Part shown: piece by piece, positions 23,339-30,584 of the stretch | Layout of the letters: each line of letters starts with the position of its first letter | Numbering within the stretch: the first letter of the stretch is position 1 | Source of the DNA: DASSTY01 sp035760645 | GTDB taxonomy: Bacteria > Gemmatimonadota > Gemmatimonadetes > Gemmatimonadales > GWC2-71-9 | Assembly: GCA_035760645.1 (NCBI GenBank) | Contig: DASTSO010000155.1 | Span: 1-35,458 of the forward strand | Direction: 5' to 3' | DNA: 35,458 nucleotides | The notes under the pieces: model-generated | Databases searched by the model: none | What the model was told of the DNA's origin: nothing | What the model saw: the letters and a program-made list of their open reading frames with translations, nothing else | Program-made: the position numbers and the translations under genes

Positions 23339-23555
23339 GGCCCGCACGCGCGGTCCGGGGAGCGCGGGGCGTCCGCGGACCCCGGCGGTTCTTCCGGATC
23401 GCCGCCGCCAGCTTCCGCTTGCGCCGCTCGCTCGGCTTCTCGAAGTGGCGATGCTTCCGGAGGTCGGACAGGATACCGGCCTTCTCGCACTTCTTCTTGA
23501 AGCGCTTCAGCGCCCGTTCGAAGCTCTCGTCATCGTGAATGACGACTTCGGACAT
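23331..23555 (-). CDS. rpsU: 30S ribosomal protein S21
   Basis: A 74-residue basic protein: MSEVVIHDDESFERALKRFKK, then KAGILSDLRKHRHFEKPSERR, the canonical S21 core. S21 helps the 30S subunit recruit mRNA. The last ~15 residues (RRGPRTPRAPRTARAG) are a Pro/Arg-rich tail. I chose the ATG at 23555 over the GTG four codons upstream because AGGGG lies about 10 nt ahead of the ATG and the GTG has no room for a ribosome site. Its leader of about 50-60 nt follows the palindromic repeat. Confidence 0.97.
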   Translation of the reverse strand: MSEVVIHDDESFERALKRFKKKCEKAGILSDLRKHRHFEKPSERRKRKLAAAIRKNRRGPRTPRAPRTARAGRG

Positions 23556-23612
23556 TCGGGTAATCACCCCTCTCGCGCCCGGTAAGGGCAGACGGTGGAA
23601 CGAGATAGGGAA

Positions 23613-23641
23613 AAGTAAGGGGCGGTCGCGGGGACTCGCAA
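23613..23641 (-). promoter_or_regulatory. Weak candidate promoter of rpsU
   Basis: TTGCGA (23636-23641) and an AT-rich TTACTTTTCCC starting 17 nt downstream lie between the repeat element and rpsU. The -35 is fair and the -10 poor (TACTTT with 18-nt spacing is the better reading). A new start is likely here because the palindromic element separates rpsU from the upstream operon. Confidence 0.3.
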
Positions 23642-23646
23642 GGTGC

Positions 23647-23766
23647 CGTTAGGGACTAGGGACTAGGGGCTAGGGGCTAGGGCTCGGTCAAGATGGCTCG
23701 GTGCATGGAAGCGAGCATCGGCACGGCGCTCCCTAGCCCCTAGCCCCTGGGCCCTAGTCCCTGCCG
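23647..23766. repeat. TAGGGGC-heptamer inverted-repeat element, copy 2
   Basis: A 120-bp element between the HIT gene and rpsU. The left arm (23647-23682) and the reverse complement of the right arm (23731-23766) match at 32 of 36 positions; both are tandem TAGGGAC/TAGGGGC heptamers. The 48-nt loop holds a GCTCG/CGAGC hairpin and shares about 16 of 22 positions with the loop core of the copy at 10666-10782 (GGCTYGGTGC-NN-GGA). The right end lies 2 nt after the HIT stop codon. Same orientation and same position relative to a stop codon as copy 1. Confidence 0.85.
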
Positions 23767-23768
23767 TC

Positions 23769-24116
23769 TCATCCCGGCGGCCACGTCATCCGCCGGCCGC
23801 CGAGGAGGTGGACGTGCAGATGGTCCACGCTCTGGCCGGCGTCGGGGCCGGTGTTGGTGACGAGCCGGTAGCCCCGCGCATCGAGGCCGAGCTCGGTGGC
23901 GATCTCGGCGGCGGCCTGGAAGACGCGGCCGACGAGCTCGCGGCCGTCCGCGCCCTGGGCGTCGCGCACTGCGGCGACGTGGCGGGTGGGGATCACGAGC
24001 ACGTGCTCGGGCGCCTTGGGGTCGATGTCCCGGAAGGCGACGATGTCGTCGGTCCGCCTGACGATCGTCGCCGGGATCTCGCCGGCCGCGAGCCGGCAGA
24101 AGAGACAGTCAGCCAT
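23769..24116 (-). CDS. HIT-family nucleotide hydrolase
   Basis: A 115-residue histidine-triad protein. It has DCLFCRLAAGEIPATIV with zinc-type cysteines C4 and C7, FRDIDPKAPEHVLVIPTRHV, and the catalytic triad HLHVHLL (H99, H101, H103). The HINT branch hydrolyses adenosine phosphoramidates and related nucleotides in the cytosol; the physiological substrate is usually unknown. The ATG at 24116 overlaps the rsmE end by 8 nt; an ATG two codons earlier also exists. A role linked to its methyltransferase neighbours is not evident. Confidence 0.94.
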   Translation of the reverse strand: MADCLFCRLAAGEIPATIVRRTDDIVAFRDIDPKAPEHVLVIPTRHVAAVRDAQGADGRELVGRVFQAAAEIATELGLDARGYRLVTNTGPDAGQSVDHLHVHLLGGRRMTWPPG

Positions 24117-24870
24117 CCGCATCCTCCTCGTCGTCGTCGTCCGCCGCGATGCCGGAGACCGCCGCCTGGGTGCCGCGCAGGCGCGCGAGGCCGACCGCGG
24201 CCGCGGCCACGAGGGCCGCCGTCTCGAACCGCTGGATGTGGGCGCCGAGCCGCACGGGCTCGTAGCCCGCGCCGAGCAGCGTCGCGCGCTCCTGATCGGT
24301 GAGGCCGCCCTCGGGGCCGATGGCCACCGTGATCGGCTCGGGACCGAGGCGCACGGGCGGCAGGTCGCCGCGCGGATCGGCGAGCCACCAGCGGCCCGGG
24401 CCGCCATGCGGGAGCTGCACCAGCGAGACCGGCTCGTGCACCCGCGGCGCCCACGCCGCGCCCGACTGCTTCACCGCCTCCCGGGCGCGGCGCTGGAAGC
24501 GCTCGAGCCCGTCGCCGCGCACGCGCGTGGCGACGCCGCGGGTGAGGGTGGTGACCATCGGCAGGAGATCGGTGACGCCCACCTCCGCCGCCTTCTCGAC
24601 GAGCCAAGCGAAGCGTTCCCGGTCCCCGGCGCCGACGGCGAGCGTGAGCGCGGGCGGCGCCGGCAGCCGGGCGACGTCGGCCACCTCGACGCTCGCGCGC
24701 TTCCCGTTCCAGCGCAGCACGCCGTGGCCCACGAGCCCGCGGCCGTCGCGCAGCTCCAGCGGCTCGCCATCCCTCGCACGGCGCACGCGCAGGTGGTGCG
24801 CCTCGTCGAGGTCGAGCTCGACCATCTGGTCGGCGACGACGTCGCCGGGCGCGAGGAGGACGGTGATCAC
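24109..24870 (-). CDS. rsmE: 16S rRNA (uracil1498-N3)-methyltransferase
   Basis: A 253-residue SPOUT-class enzyme. An N-terminal PUA-like part (LDLDEAHHLRVRRARDGEPLEL) precedes the knotted methyltransferase with VEKAAEVGVTDLLPM, RFQRRAREAVKQSGAAW, and the SAM-binding IAIGPEGG-type motif VAIGPEGGLTDQERAT with LGAHIQRFETAAL. It methylates U1498 of 16S rRNA. The C-terminus carries an acidic tail (DDDDEEDAD) beyond the usual end. GTG start with GGAG 6 nt upstream. It follows prmA by 22 nt, a common pairing. Confidence 0.95.
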   Translation of the reverse strand: MITVLLAPGDVVADQMVELDLDEAHHLRVRRARDGEPLELRDGRGLVGHGVLRWNGKRASVEVADVARLPAPPALTLAVGAGDRERFAWLVEKAAEVGVTDLLPMVTTLTRGVATRVRGDGLERFQRRAREAVKQSGAAWAPRVHEPVSLVQLPHGGPGRWWLADPRGDLPPVRLGPEPITVAIGPEGGLTDQERATLLGAGYEPVRLGAHIQRFETAALVAAAAVGLARLRGTQAAVSGIAADDDDEEDADG

Positions 24871-24892
24871 GCGCGGCTCCGCGGCACGCCGC

Positions 24893-25744
24893 TCACTCCG
24901 GCCGCCGCGCCGCGACCGACCACCAGCCCGCGTCGCGCGCCTCGTCCACCACCGCGAGCCCCGCCGCGGCGAGCTCGGGGAGGAAGAGCGGCGCCTCCGG
25001 CTCCTCCATGCCGGAGAAGATCGCGAGCCCGCCGGGGGCGAGCGAGGCCCGGATCGCCGGCAGGAGCGCGGTGTTCACGGTGCGGAGGATGTTGGAGACG
25101 ACGACCTCGGCCGGGCCGAGGAGCGGCGCGAGCGCGCCCGCCTCGCCCGCGAGGAATTCAACGGCATCAGCGACCCCGTTGCGCGCCGCGTTGCGCTCGG
25201 CGACCTCGTTCGCCTCCTCGTCGATCTCGATCCCGACGGCGCGCACGGCGCCCAGCTTCACCGCCGCGATCGCGAGGATCCCGCTCCCGCTGCCGAGGTC
25301 GAGCACGAGGTCGCGGGGCGCGAGGTGGCGCTCGAGCAGCGCGAGCGCGGCACGCGTCGAGCCGTGCTCCCCGCTGCCGAAGGCGTTCTCGGGATCGAGG
25401 ACGACGGTGAGCGCCTCGGCTGTGGCCGCGTCCGCCGCCTCCGCGGTCCACGACGGCGTCACCGTGAGGCGGCCGAAGCGCCGCGGCCCCATCCCGTCGC
25501 GCCAGCGGACGGTCCAGTCCACCTCCTCGAGCGCCCGCCGATCGGCGGCGAGCGCCGCGAACTCGGGGCGCGCGGCGCGGAGCTCCGCCACGAGCCGCTC
25601 GGCCGCCGCCTCGTTCTCGGCGAAGGAGACCACCGTGCCGTCGTCGCGCTCCTCGACCGCCTGTCCGGTCCGGGCCACCAGCCACGCGCTCACCGCGTCG
25701 CGCACCGCGGGCGTCGTGCGCACGTCCACCGCCCACCACGTCAT
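24893..25744 (-). CDS. prmA: Ribosomal protein L11 methyltransferase
   Basis: A 283-residue SAM-dependent enzyme that trimethylates L11. An N-terminal substrate-recognition region (about 1-95) is followed by VLDPENAFGSGEHGSTRAALALLE (family FGTGxHxTT, here with Ser for the first Thr and STR in place of TT), the SAM loop VLDLGSGSGILAIAAVKLGA, VGIEIDEEANEVAERNA and VVSNILRTVN. It lies 25 nt after dnaJ, an order shared by many bacteria. Confidence 0.94.
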   Translation of the reverse strand: MTWWAVDVRTTPAVRDAVSAWLVARTGQAVEERDDGTVVSFAENEAAAERLVAELRAARPEFAALAADRRALEEVDWTVRWRDGMGPRRFGRLTVTPSWTAEAADAATAEALTVVLDPENAFGSGEHGSTRAALALLERHLAPRDLVLDLGSGSGILAIAAVKLGAVRAVGIEIDEEANEVAERNAARNGVADAVEFLAGEAGALAPLLGPAEVVVSNILRTVNTALLPAIRASLAPGGLAIFSGMEEPEAPLFLPELAAAGLAVVDEARDAGWWSVAARRPE

Positions 25745-25769
25745 CGGGCGGCCCTCGCGTCCAGGCCCC

Positions 25770-26903
25770 TCATGCGCCGAGCGCTTCCTTGAGCTTCGAC
25801 CAGAAGCCGCCGGCGCGCTTGGGCGGCTCGCCCTCGACCTTGGCGAGCTCCCGGAAGAGCCGCTCCTGCTCGGCCGTGAGCTTCTCGGGCGTCCAGATGT
25901 GGCAGCGGACGTGGAGATCGCCCTGGCCGCTCGCGCCCAGGCGCGGGAGCCCCTTCCCCTTGAGCCGCAGCACCGTGCCCGTCTGCGTGCCGGGGGCGAC
26001 CTCGACGGCCTCGTCGCCGTAGGGCGTGGGGACGGTGAACGTCCCGCCGAGCGCCGCCTGGCTGAACGAGAGCGGGAGATCGAAGACGAGGTTGTCGCCC
26101 TGGCGCTCGAAGCGCTCGTCCTCCCTGATGTCGAGCATGACGAGGAGGTCGCCGCTCGGGCCGTTGCGCGGGCCCGCGGCGCCCTGGCCCCGGAGCGTGA
26201 GATAGTTGTTGGCGCTGACGCCCGCCGGGATGTCCACCGTGACCGTGCGCTCGCCGCGCACCCGGCCCTCGCCGCGGCAGACCTCGCACGGTTCCGTCAC
26301 GACGCTGCCCTCGCCCGCGCAGGTGGGGCACGGCGACACGGAGACGAACTGGCCGAAGATGCTCTGCGCGGCGCGGCGCACCTCGCCGCTCCCGCCGCAG
26401 GTCTGGCAGGCGACGGGCCGCGTCCCCGCCTTCGCGCCGCTCCCGGCGCAGGTCTCGCACTTCTCGAGCGACCGGAGCTTGACGGTCTTCTTCACCCCCG
26501 TGGCGACCTCGGCGAGGGTGAGCTTGACGGTGACGCGGATGTCCTGCCCGCGCTTCGCCTCGGCCGCGTGGCGCATCCCGCCGCCGAACATCGACTCGAA
26601 GCCGCCGAAGTCGCGCATGAAGATGTTGAGCGCCTCGCTGAGGTCGACGTGGTGGAACCCGCCGAACCCGCCGCGCCCGGCGGCGCCGCCGAGCCCCGCC
26701 TTGCCGTAGCGGTCGTAGGCCGCGCGCTTCTGCGGATCCCGCAGGACCTCGTAGGCCTCGGTGATCTCCTTGAACTTCTCCTCCGCGTCGGGCGCGGAGT
26801 TGCGGTCCGGATGGTACTCCATGGCGAGCTTCCGGTAGGCCTTCTTGATGTCGGCCTCGGAGGCTTCGCGAGCCACTCCGAGCAGCGCGTAGTATTCGCT
26901 CAC
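25770..26903 (-). CDS. dnaJ: Chaperone protein DnaJ
   Basis: A 377-residue type I Hsp40 that delivers clients to DnaK and stimulates its ATPase. The J domain (1-70) has the HPD motif at 31-33; a Gly/Phe-rich segment follows; the zinc region has four CxxCxGxG repeats (CETCAGSG, CQTCGGSG, CPTCAGEG, CEVCRGEG); the C-terminal substrate-binding domains are complete. The GTG start overlaps the hrcA stop in GTGA. dnaK and grpE are not in the window, so only half of the usual heat-shock cluster is here. Confidence 0.98.
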   Translation of the reverse strand: MSEYYALLGVAREASEADIKKAYRKLAMEYHPDRNSAPDAEEKFKEITEAYEVLRDPQKRAAYDRYGKAGLGGAAGRGGFGGFHHVDLSEALNIFMRDFGGFESMFGGGMRHAAEAKRGQDIRVTVKLTLAEVATGVKKTVKLRSLEKCETCAGSGAKAGTRPVACQTCGGSGEVRRAAQSIFGQFVSVSPCPTCAGEGSVVTEPCEVCRGEGRVRGERTVTVDIPAGVSANNYLTLRGQGAAGPRNGPSGDLLVMLDIREDERFERQGDNLVFDLPLSFSQAALGGTFTVPTPYGDEAVEVAPGTQTGTVLRLKGKGLPRLGASGQGDLHVRCHIWTPEKLTAEQERLFRELAKVEGEPPKRAGGFWSKLKEALGA

Positions 26904-27955
26904 TCCAGCAATCCTTCCACGAGTCGGCTGGTGTGCTCGACCAGCCCGATGATCTTGTCGTACGGCATGCGCGTCGGCCCCATGACGCCGATCACGCCGG
27001 TGAGATCCCCGATCCGATAGCTGCTGGTGACCAGGGTGAAGTCGTTGAGCCGCGCGTCGAGGTTCTCGGCCCCGATCGTGATCGTGAGCCCCTCGCGTCG
27101 GCGCCGCTCGAGCGCCTCGCGCAGCAGGTCGCGCCGGTCGGTCAGCTCGAGCAACCCGCGGATCCGGTCGGTCGAGGCGAACTCGGGCTGGTCGGCGAGC
27201 AGCGCGGTGCTGCCCAGCACGACCGCGCCTCCGTCCTCGCGCAGGTCGAAGATCTCCTCGCCCTCGGCGATGAAGATGTTCAGCAGCTCGCGCTCGCCCG
27301 GCGCGCCGTGCGCGTCGCGGAGCCGCTCGCCGAGCGAGGCGCGGATCTCCTCGAGCGAGTGCCCGGCGAGACGCTCGTTGAGGATCGCCGTCACCCGCTG
27401 CACCAGTTCCGGCGCCACGGTGCCCGGCACCTGGACGAAGATCGTCCGCACCACGCCGCTGCGCAGGTTGAAGACCAGGAGCAGCCGGTCGCTCGCCACC
27501 TGGACCAGCTCGAGCCGCTCGAGCACCACCCGCTCGAGCGCGGGCTTCACGGCCACGCCGAGCTCCTGGGTCAGGACCCCGAGCACCTGCGCGGCGCGCC
27601 GGAGCACCTCCTCGATGGCCGACGCGGCCCGCGGGCCGGGCGTCGACTCGATCTCCGCCTGCAGGGTGCGCCGGTCGTGGAGGCTGGGCGGCGCCAGGCG
27701 CATCAGGCTGTCCACGTAGACCCGGTACGCCCAGTCCGTCGGGATCCGGCCGGCCGAGGTGTGAGGGTGGTAGAGGTAGCCCTTGGCCTCGAGGTCCGCC
27801 ATGACGCTCCGGATCGTGGCCGGAGAGATTCCCAGCCCGAAGCGCCGGGCCACGGTCTGGCTCCCGGCCGGCTCGGCCGTCTCGACGTAGACCTGGATCA
27901 CCGCCTCGAGCACCCGGAGCTCGCGGCCGCTCAACTGCTGATCTGGCACCGGCAT
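26900..27955 (-). CDS. hrcA: Heat-inducible transcription repressor HrcA
   Basis: A 351-residue repressor of class I heat-shock genes. N-terminal winged helix: VLEAVIQVYVETAEPAGSQTVARRF, ISPATIRSVMADLEAKGYLYHPHTSAGRIPTD. GAF-like middle (RLLLVFNLRSGVVRTIFVQVPG) and C-terminal dimerisation part ending in GVIGVMGPTRMPYDKIIGLVEH. HrcA binds CIRCE operators; I found none upstream of this operon. The ATG at 27955 was chosen; an ATG eight codons earlier (27979) is in frame. TACATT 6 nt ahead of the chosen ATG suggests a leaderless message. Confidence 0.96.
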   Translation of the reverse strand: MPVPDQQLSGRELRVLEAVIQVYVETAEPAGSQTVARRFGLGISPATIRSVMADLEAKGYLYHPHTSAGRIPTDWAYRVYVDSLMRLAPPSLHDRRTLQAEIESTPGPRAASAIEEVLRRAAQVLGVLTQELGVAVKPALERVVLERLELVQVASDRLLLVFNLRSGVVRTIFVQVPGTVAPELVQRVTAILNERLAGHSLEEIRASLGERLRDAHGAPGERELLNIFIAEGEEIFDLREDGGAVVLGSTALLADQPEFASTDRIRGLLELTDRRDLLREALERRRREGLTITIGAENLDARLNDFTLVTSSYRIGDLTGVIGVMGPTRMPYDKIIGLVEHTSRLVEGLLE

Positions 27956-27961
27956 GGCGGA

Positions 27962-27967
27962 AATGTA
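27962..27967 (-). promoter_or_regulatory. Candidate -10 box of hrcA (leaderless)
   Basis: TACATT lies 6 nt upstream of the chosen hrcA ATG, with no ribosome binding site between. The same hexamer is the -10 of the stronger infC promoter. No good -35 is seen 17 nt upstream (TTCTCG). If real, it supports the ATG at 27955 as start. Confidence 0.35.
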
Positions 27968-28127
27968 CGGGTTGGGCATCTCCCCGAGAAGCTCCGTCGG
28001 CTCGTGGCGCCCGACTCCGCGCCGATTTGGCAGTCTCGCTCCCGCAGGCCCGTCCCAGGATGCCAGGGCCGTGCCGCGGGTAGTCGCGGGGGGAACGGGT
28101 GGATGGGGGGCGGGGGTTCCCTGGCGG

Positions 28128-29228
28128 TCACGCGGCCGCGGCGACGAGCGCGTCGAGCCGGAGCCAACCCTCGGGGGTGAGCCGAAGTCTGCCCTCACGC
28201 TCTTCGGCCCAGCCCGCCCCGATCCAGGCGCCGCGAATCGGGGCCGCGAGGCGGTCGGCCGGAAGCCCGTCCATGGTGCGAAGGCCCAGGTAGAGCTCCT
28301 CGAGCCGGATCGCTTCGGCGTCGAGCACTTCCCGCGCGGCGGTGGTCGGGTCCCCGGCGCGGATGGCGCGCTCGTATGCCGTCCAGTCGCGGAGGTTCCA
28401 CGAGCGCTCGGTTCCGTGGCCGCTGTGGGCCGAGGGGCCGAGGCCGATGTAGGCGGCGCGGCGCCAGTAGGCGCTGTTGTGCCGGGCGCGGCGGCCGGGG
28501 CGCGCGGCGTTGGAGACCTCGTAGTGCTCGAAGCCGTGCGCCTCGAGCGTGCGGTGCGTCTCGAGGAATTCGGCGGCGTAGCGGTCGTCGCCGACCGGCG
28601 CCACTTCGCGCCGCTGGACCCAGCGGCCCAACGGCGTGTGCGGCTCGACGGTGAGGCCGTACATGGAGAGGTGGTCGGGCGCGAGGGCCAGCGCCTGCGC
28701 CAGATCGGCAGCCCAGTCGCGGCCCAGCGCCTCCGGCAGGCCGAAGATGAGGTCGAGCGAGAGCTCCGCGATCCCGGCGGCCCGCAGCGTCTCGACCGCC
28801 GCGGGCACCTGCTCCGCGGTGTGTACCCGGTGCATCCACGCGAGCACGCGCGGGTCGAACGACTGGACGCCGAGGGAGACGCGGTTGATGCCGGCCTCGC
28901 GCCAGGCCCGCGCGGCCTCGGCCGTCACGTCGTCGGGGTTCGCCTCGAGCGTGATCTCCGCGTCGGGCGCGATCGCGCGGTCCCGGGCGACCGTCTCGAC
29001 GAGGCGCGCGATCGCCGCCGGGGCGAGGTGCGACGGGGTGCCGCCGCCGAAGTAGAGCGTGCGGACGACGGGGTCCTCGTTCCAGGCGGGGTGATGTTGC
29101 CAGGTGCGCCACTCGCGCCCCACCGCGGCGGCGTAGGCGTCGGACGGCACCTCGCGACGGACCGCGATGGCGAAGTCGCAATAGCTGCAGCGTCGGGCGC
29201 AGAAGGGGACGTGGACGTAGAGGTGCAC
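28128..29228 (-). CDS. hemW: HemW-like radical SAM protein (heme chaperone)
   Basis: A 366-residue radical SAM protein. The cluster motif CARRCSYC has C10, C14 and C17 close to the N-terminus, preceded by YVHVPF as in HemW. Further marks are TLYFGGGTPSHL, EITLEANPDDV, GINRVSLGVQSFD, LSLDLIFGLPE, HLSMYGLTVEPHTPL, and the C-terminal YEVSNAARPGRRARHNSAYW with a winged-helix-like end. HemW binds heme and inserts it into respiratory proteins; older annotations as coproporphyrinogen oxidase HemN are usually wrong for this form. GTG start at 29228; TATCTT 6 nt upstream. 172 nt without evident features separate it from hrcA. Confidence 0.93.
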   Translation of the reverse strand: MHLYVHVPFCARRCSYCDFAIAVRREVPSDAYAAAVGREWRTWQHHPAWNEDPVVRTLYFGGGTPSHLAPAAIARLVETVARDRAIAPDAEITLEANPDDVTAEAARAWREAGINRVSLGVQSFDPRVLAWMHRVHTAEQVPAAVETLRAAGIAELSLDLIFGLPEALGRDWAADLAQALALAPDHLSMYGLTVEPHTPLGRWVQRREVAPVGDDRYAAEFLETHRTLEAHGFEHYEVSNAARPGRRARHNSAYWRRAAYIGLGPSAHSGHGTERSWNLRDWTAYERAIRAGDPTTAAREVLDAEAIRLEELYLGLRTMDGLPADRLAAPIRGAWIGAGWAEEREGRLRLTPEGWLRLDALVAAAA

Positions 29229-29234
29229 GAGGGA

Positions 29235-29240
29235 AAGATA
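29235..29240 (-). promoter_or_regulatory. Candidate -10 box of hemW (leaderless)
   Basis: TATCTT ends 6 nt before the GTG start of hemW and no Shine-Dalgarno sequence is present. It lies just downstream of the hairpin-rich repeat, so a fresh start of transcription here is plausible. No -35 match. Confidence 0.35.
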
Positions 29241-29268
29241 CCGGGGCGGCGAATGGGCTGGCCCGGTC

Positions 29269-29423
29269 GGCCCCTGAAGGGGCCACTCGGCCTGAGAGCC
29301 CTGAAGGGCTCTCCGAGGCAGCGGTGCGCCGTGCGCTCTCCGGCGCCCGAGTTCTCGCAGCGGAGCCCTGCGCCCGCACAGGGCCCTTCAGGGGCCTCCG
29401 GCCGAGTGGCGGCTTCAGCCGCC
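29269..29423. repeat. Cluster of hairpins with TGAA/TTCA loops
   Basis: The 207-bp gap between dprA and hemW holds at least three clean hairpins: GGCCCC-TGAA-GGGGCC (29269-29284), GAGAGCCC-TGAA-GGGCTCTC (29294-29313) and GGCGGC-TTCA-GCCGCC (29408-29423), plus a partial one around TTCA at 29387-29390. GCCACTCGGCC (29282-29292) and GGCCGAGTGGC (29400-29410) form an 11-bp outer inverted repeat. The first two loops are the reverse complement of the latter two, so the whole is a composite palindrome. The right end is 12 bp from the dprA stop. Likely a dispersed extragenic palindrome of a class different from the TAGGGGC elements. Confidence 0.75.
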
Positions 29424-29435
29424 GACTCGCCCCGC

Positions 29436-30584
29436 TCACACCGCGACCACCCGTCGAAATCGCCGCCCGGGCTCCTGCTCCACCGCGCCCGCGAGCTCGA
29501 GGCGCAGGAGCACCGAGAGCAGCTGCGCCGGCGGGAGCGCCGTGCGCTCCAGGAGCCGCTCGAGCTGCAGCGGCTCGGCATCCAGGGCGCCGAGGACGCA
29601 GCGCTCTTCGGCGTCGAGATCGGGCGGCGCGGGGGCGAAGAGCGAGGGCTGCGCGCCGGCGGCTCCCGCGCTTGCCCCGCTCGCCGCCGGCGGGCGCCGC
29701 GTCCCAGCGCCGCCGAGCTCCGGGTAGTGCGCGAGCAGGTCCTCCGCCTCGAGGAAGGGCCCTGCGCCGTCGCGCAGGAGGCGATTGACGCCGAGGGAGC
29801 GCGGGCTCGTGATCGGGCCGGGGACGGCGAGCACGTCGCGGCCCTGCTCGAGCGCGGCATCGGCAGTGATCAGGGCGCCGGAGCCGGGCGCGGCCTCGAC
29901 GACGACCGTGACGCGCGAGAGGCCGCTGATGATGCGGTTGCGGCGCGGGAAGGTGTGCACCCGGGGCCGCTCGCCCGGCGCGAACTCGGTGAGGAGGAGC
30001 CCGCGCTCGGCCACGCTCCGGTAGAGATCGCGATTGGCCGCCGGGTAGACGACGCCGAGCCCGTTGCCGAGCACGCCGATCGTGGCGCCCCCGAGCTCGA
30101 GCGTGGCGGCGTGGGCCACGGCGTCGAGGCCGCGCGCCATCCCGCTCGCGACGACGAGGCCGGCGCCGACGGCGGCGCGCACCACCTCGTGGCACGCCGC
30201 TGCGCCGTAGGGGGTGTGGTCGCGGCTCCCGACGACCGCGACGGCGGGACGCGTGAGGAGCGCGAGCTCGCCCCGGGCGAAGAGCGCGAGCGGCGGGTCG
30301 GGAATCGTGCGGAGCGACTCGGGGAAGTCGGCGTCGTCGGCGAGGAGGACGCGGGCGCCCATCGCCTCGGCGCGGCGCAGCGCGTCGTGCCCGAGCTCGG
30401 GCCGCGCCTCGCGCACCGCCGTGGCGAGGGCGCGCGAGAAGCCCGGCAGGGCGCATAAAAACGCGAACGGCGCCGAATGGGCGCCGAGTGCGGAACCGCA
30501 GGCATCGAGGAGCGTGCGCATGCGCACGGGGCCGATGCCGGGCTGGAGCGCGAGCGCGAGATACGCCGCGCGGGAGTCGTTCAT
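29436..30584 (-). CDS. dprA: DNA processing protein DprA
   Basis: A 382-residue protein that protects incoming single-stranded DNA and loads RecA during natural transformation. An N-terminal helical part (about 1-80) precedes the Rossmann-like domain with VAVVGSRDHTPYGAAACHEVV, LVVASGMARGLDAVAHAATLELGGATIGVLGNGL, FPRRNRIISGLSRVTVVVEA and GSGALITADAALEQGRDVLAVPGPI. After a low-complexity Ala/Gly/Pro linker there is a winged-helix C-terminus (LERLLERTALPPAQLLSVLLRLELAGAV). The ATG overlaps the obgE stop (ATGA). Its presence hints at, but does not prove, competence. Confidence 0.95.
   Translation of the reverse strand: MNDSRAAYLALALQPGIGPVRMRTLLDACGSALGAHSAPFAFLCALPGFSRALATAVREARPELGHDALRRAEAMGARVLLADDADFPESLRTIPDPPLALFARGELALLTRPAVAVVGSRDHTPYGAAACHEVVRAAVGAGLVVASGMARGLDAVAHAATLELGGATIGVLGNGLGVVYPAANRDLYRSVAERGLLLTEFAPGERPRVHTFPRRNRIISGLSRVTVVVEAAPGSGALITADAALEQGRDVLAVPGPITSPRSLGVNRLLRDGAGPFLEAEDLLAHYPELGGAGTRRPPAASGASAGAAGAQPSLFAPAPPDLDAEERCVLGALDAEPLQLERLLERTALPPAQLLSVLLRLELAGAVEQEPGRRFRRVVAV

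Noticed and set aside
27956..28127. CIRCE operator upstream of hrcA
   Set aside because: No TTAGCACTC/GAGTGCTAA-like arms are visible in the gap.
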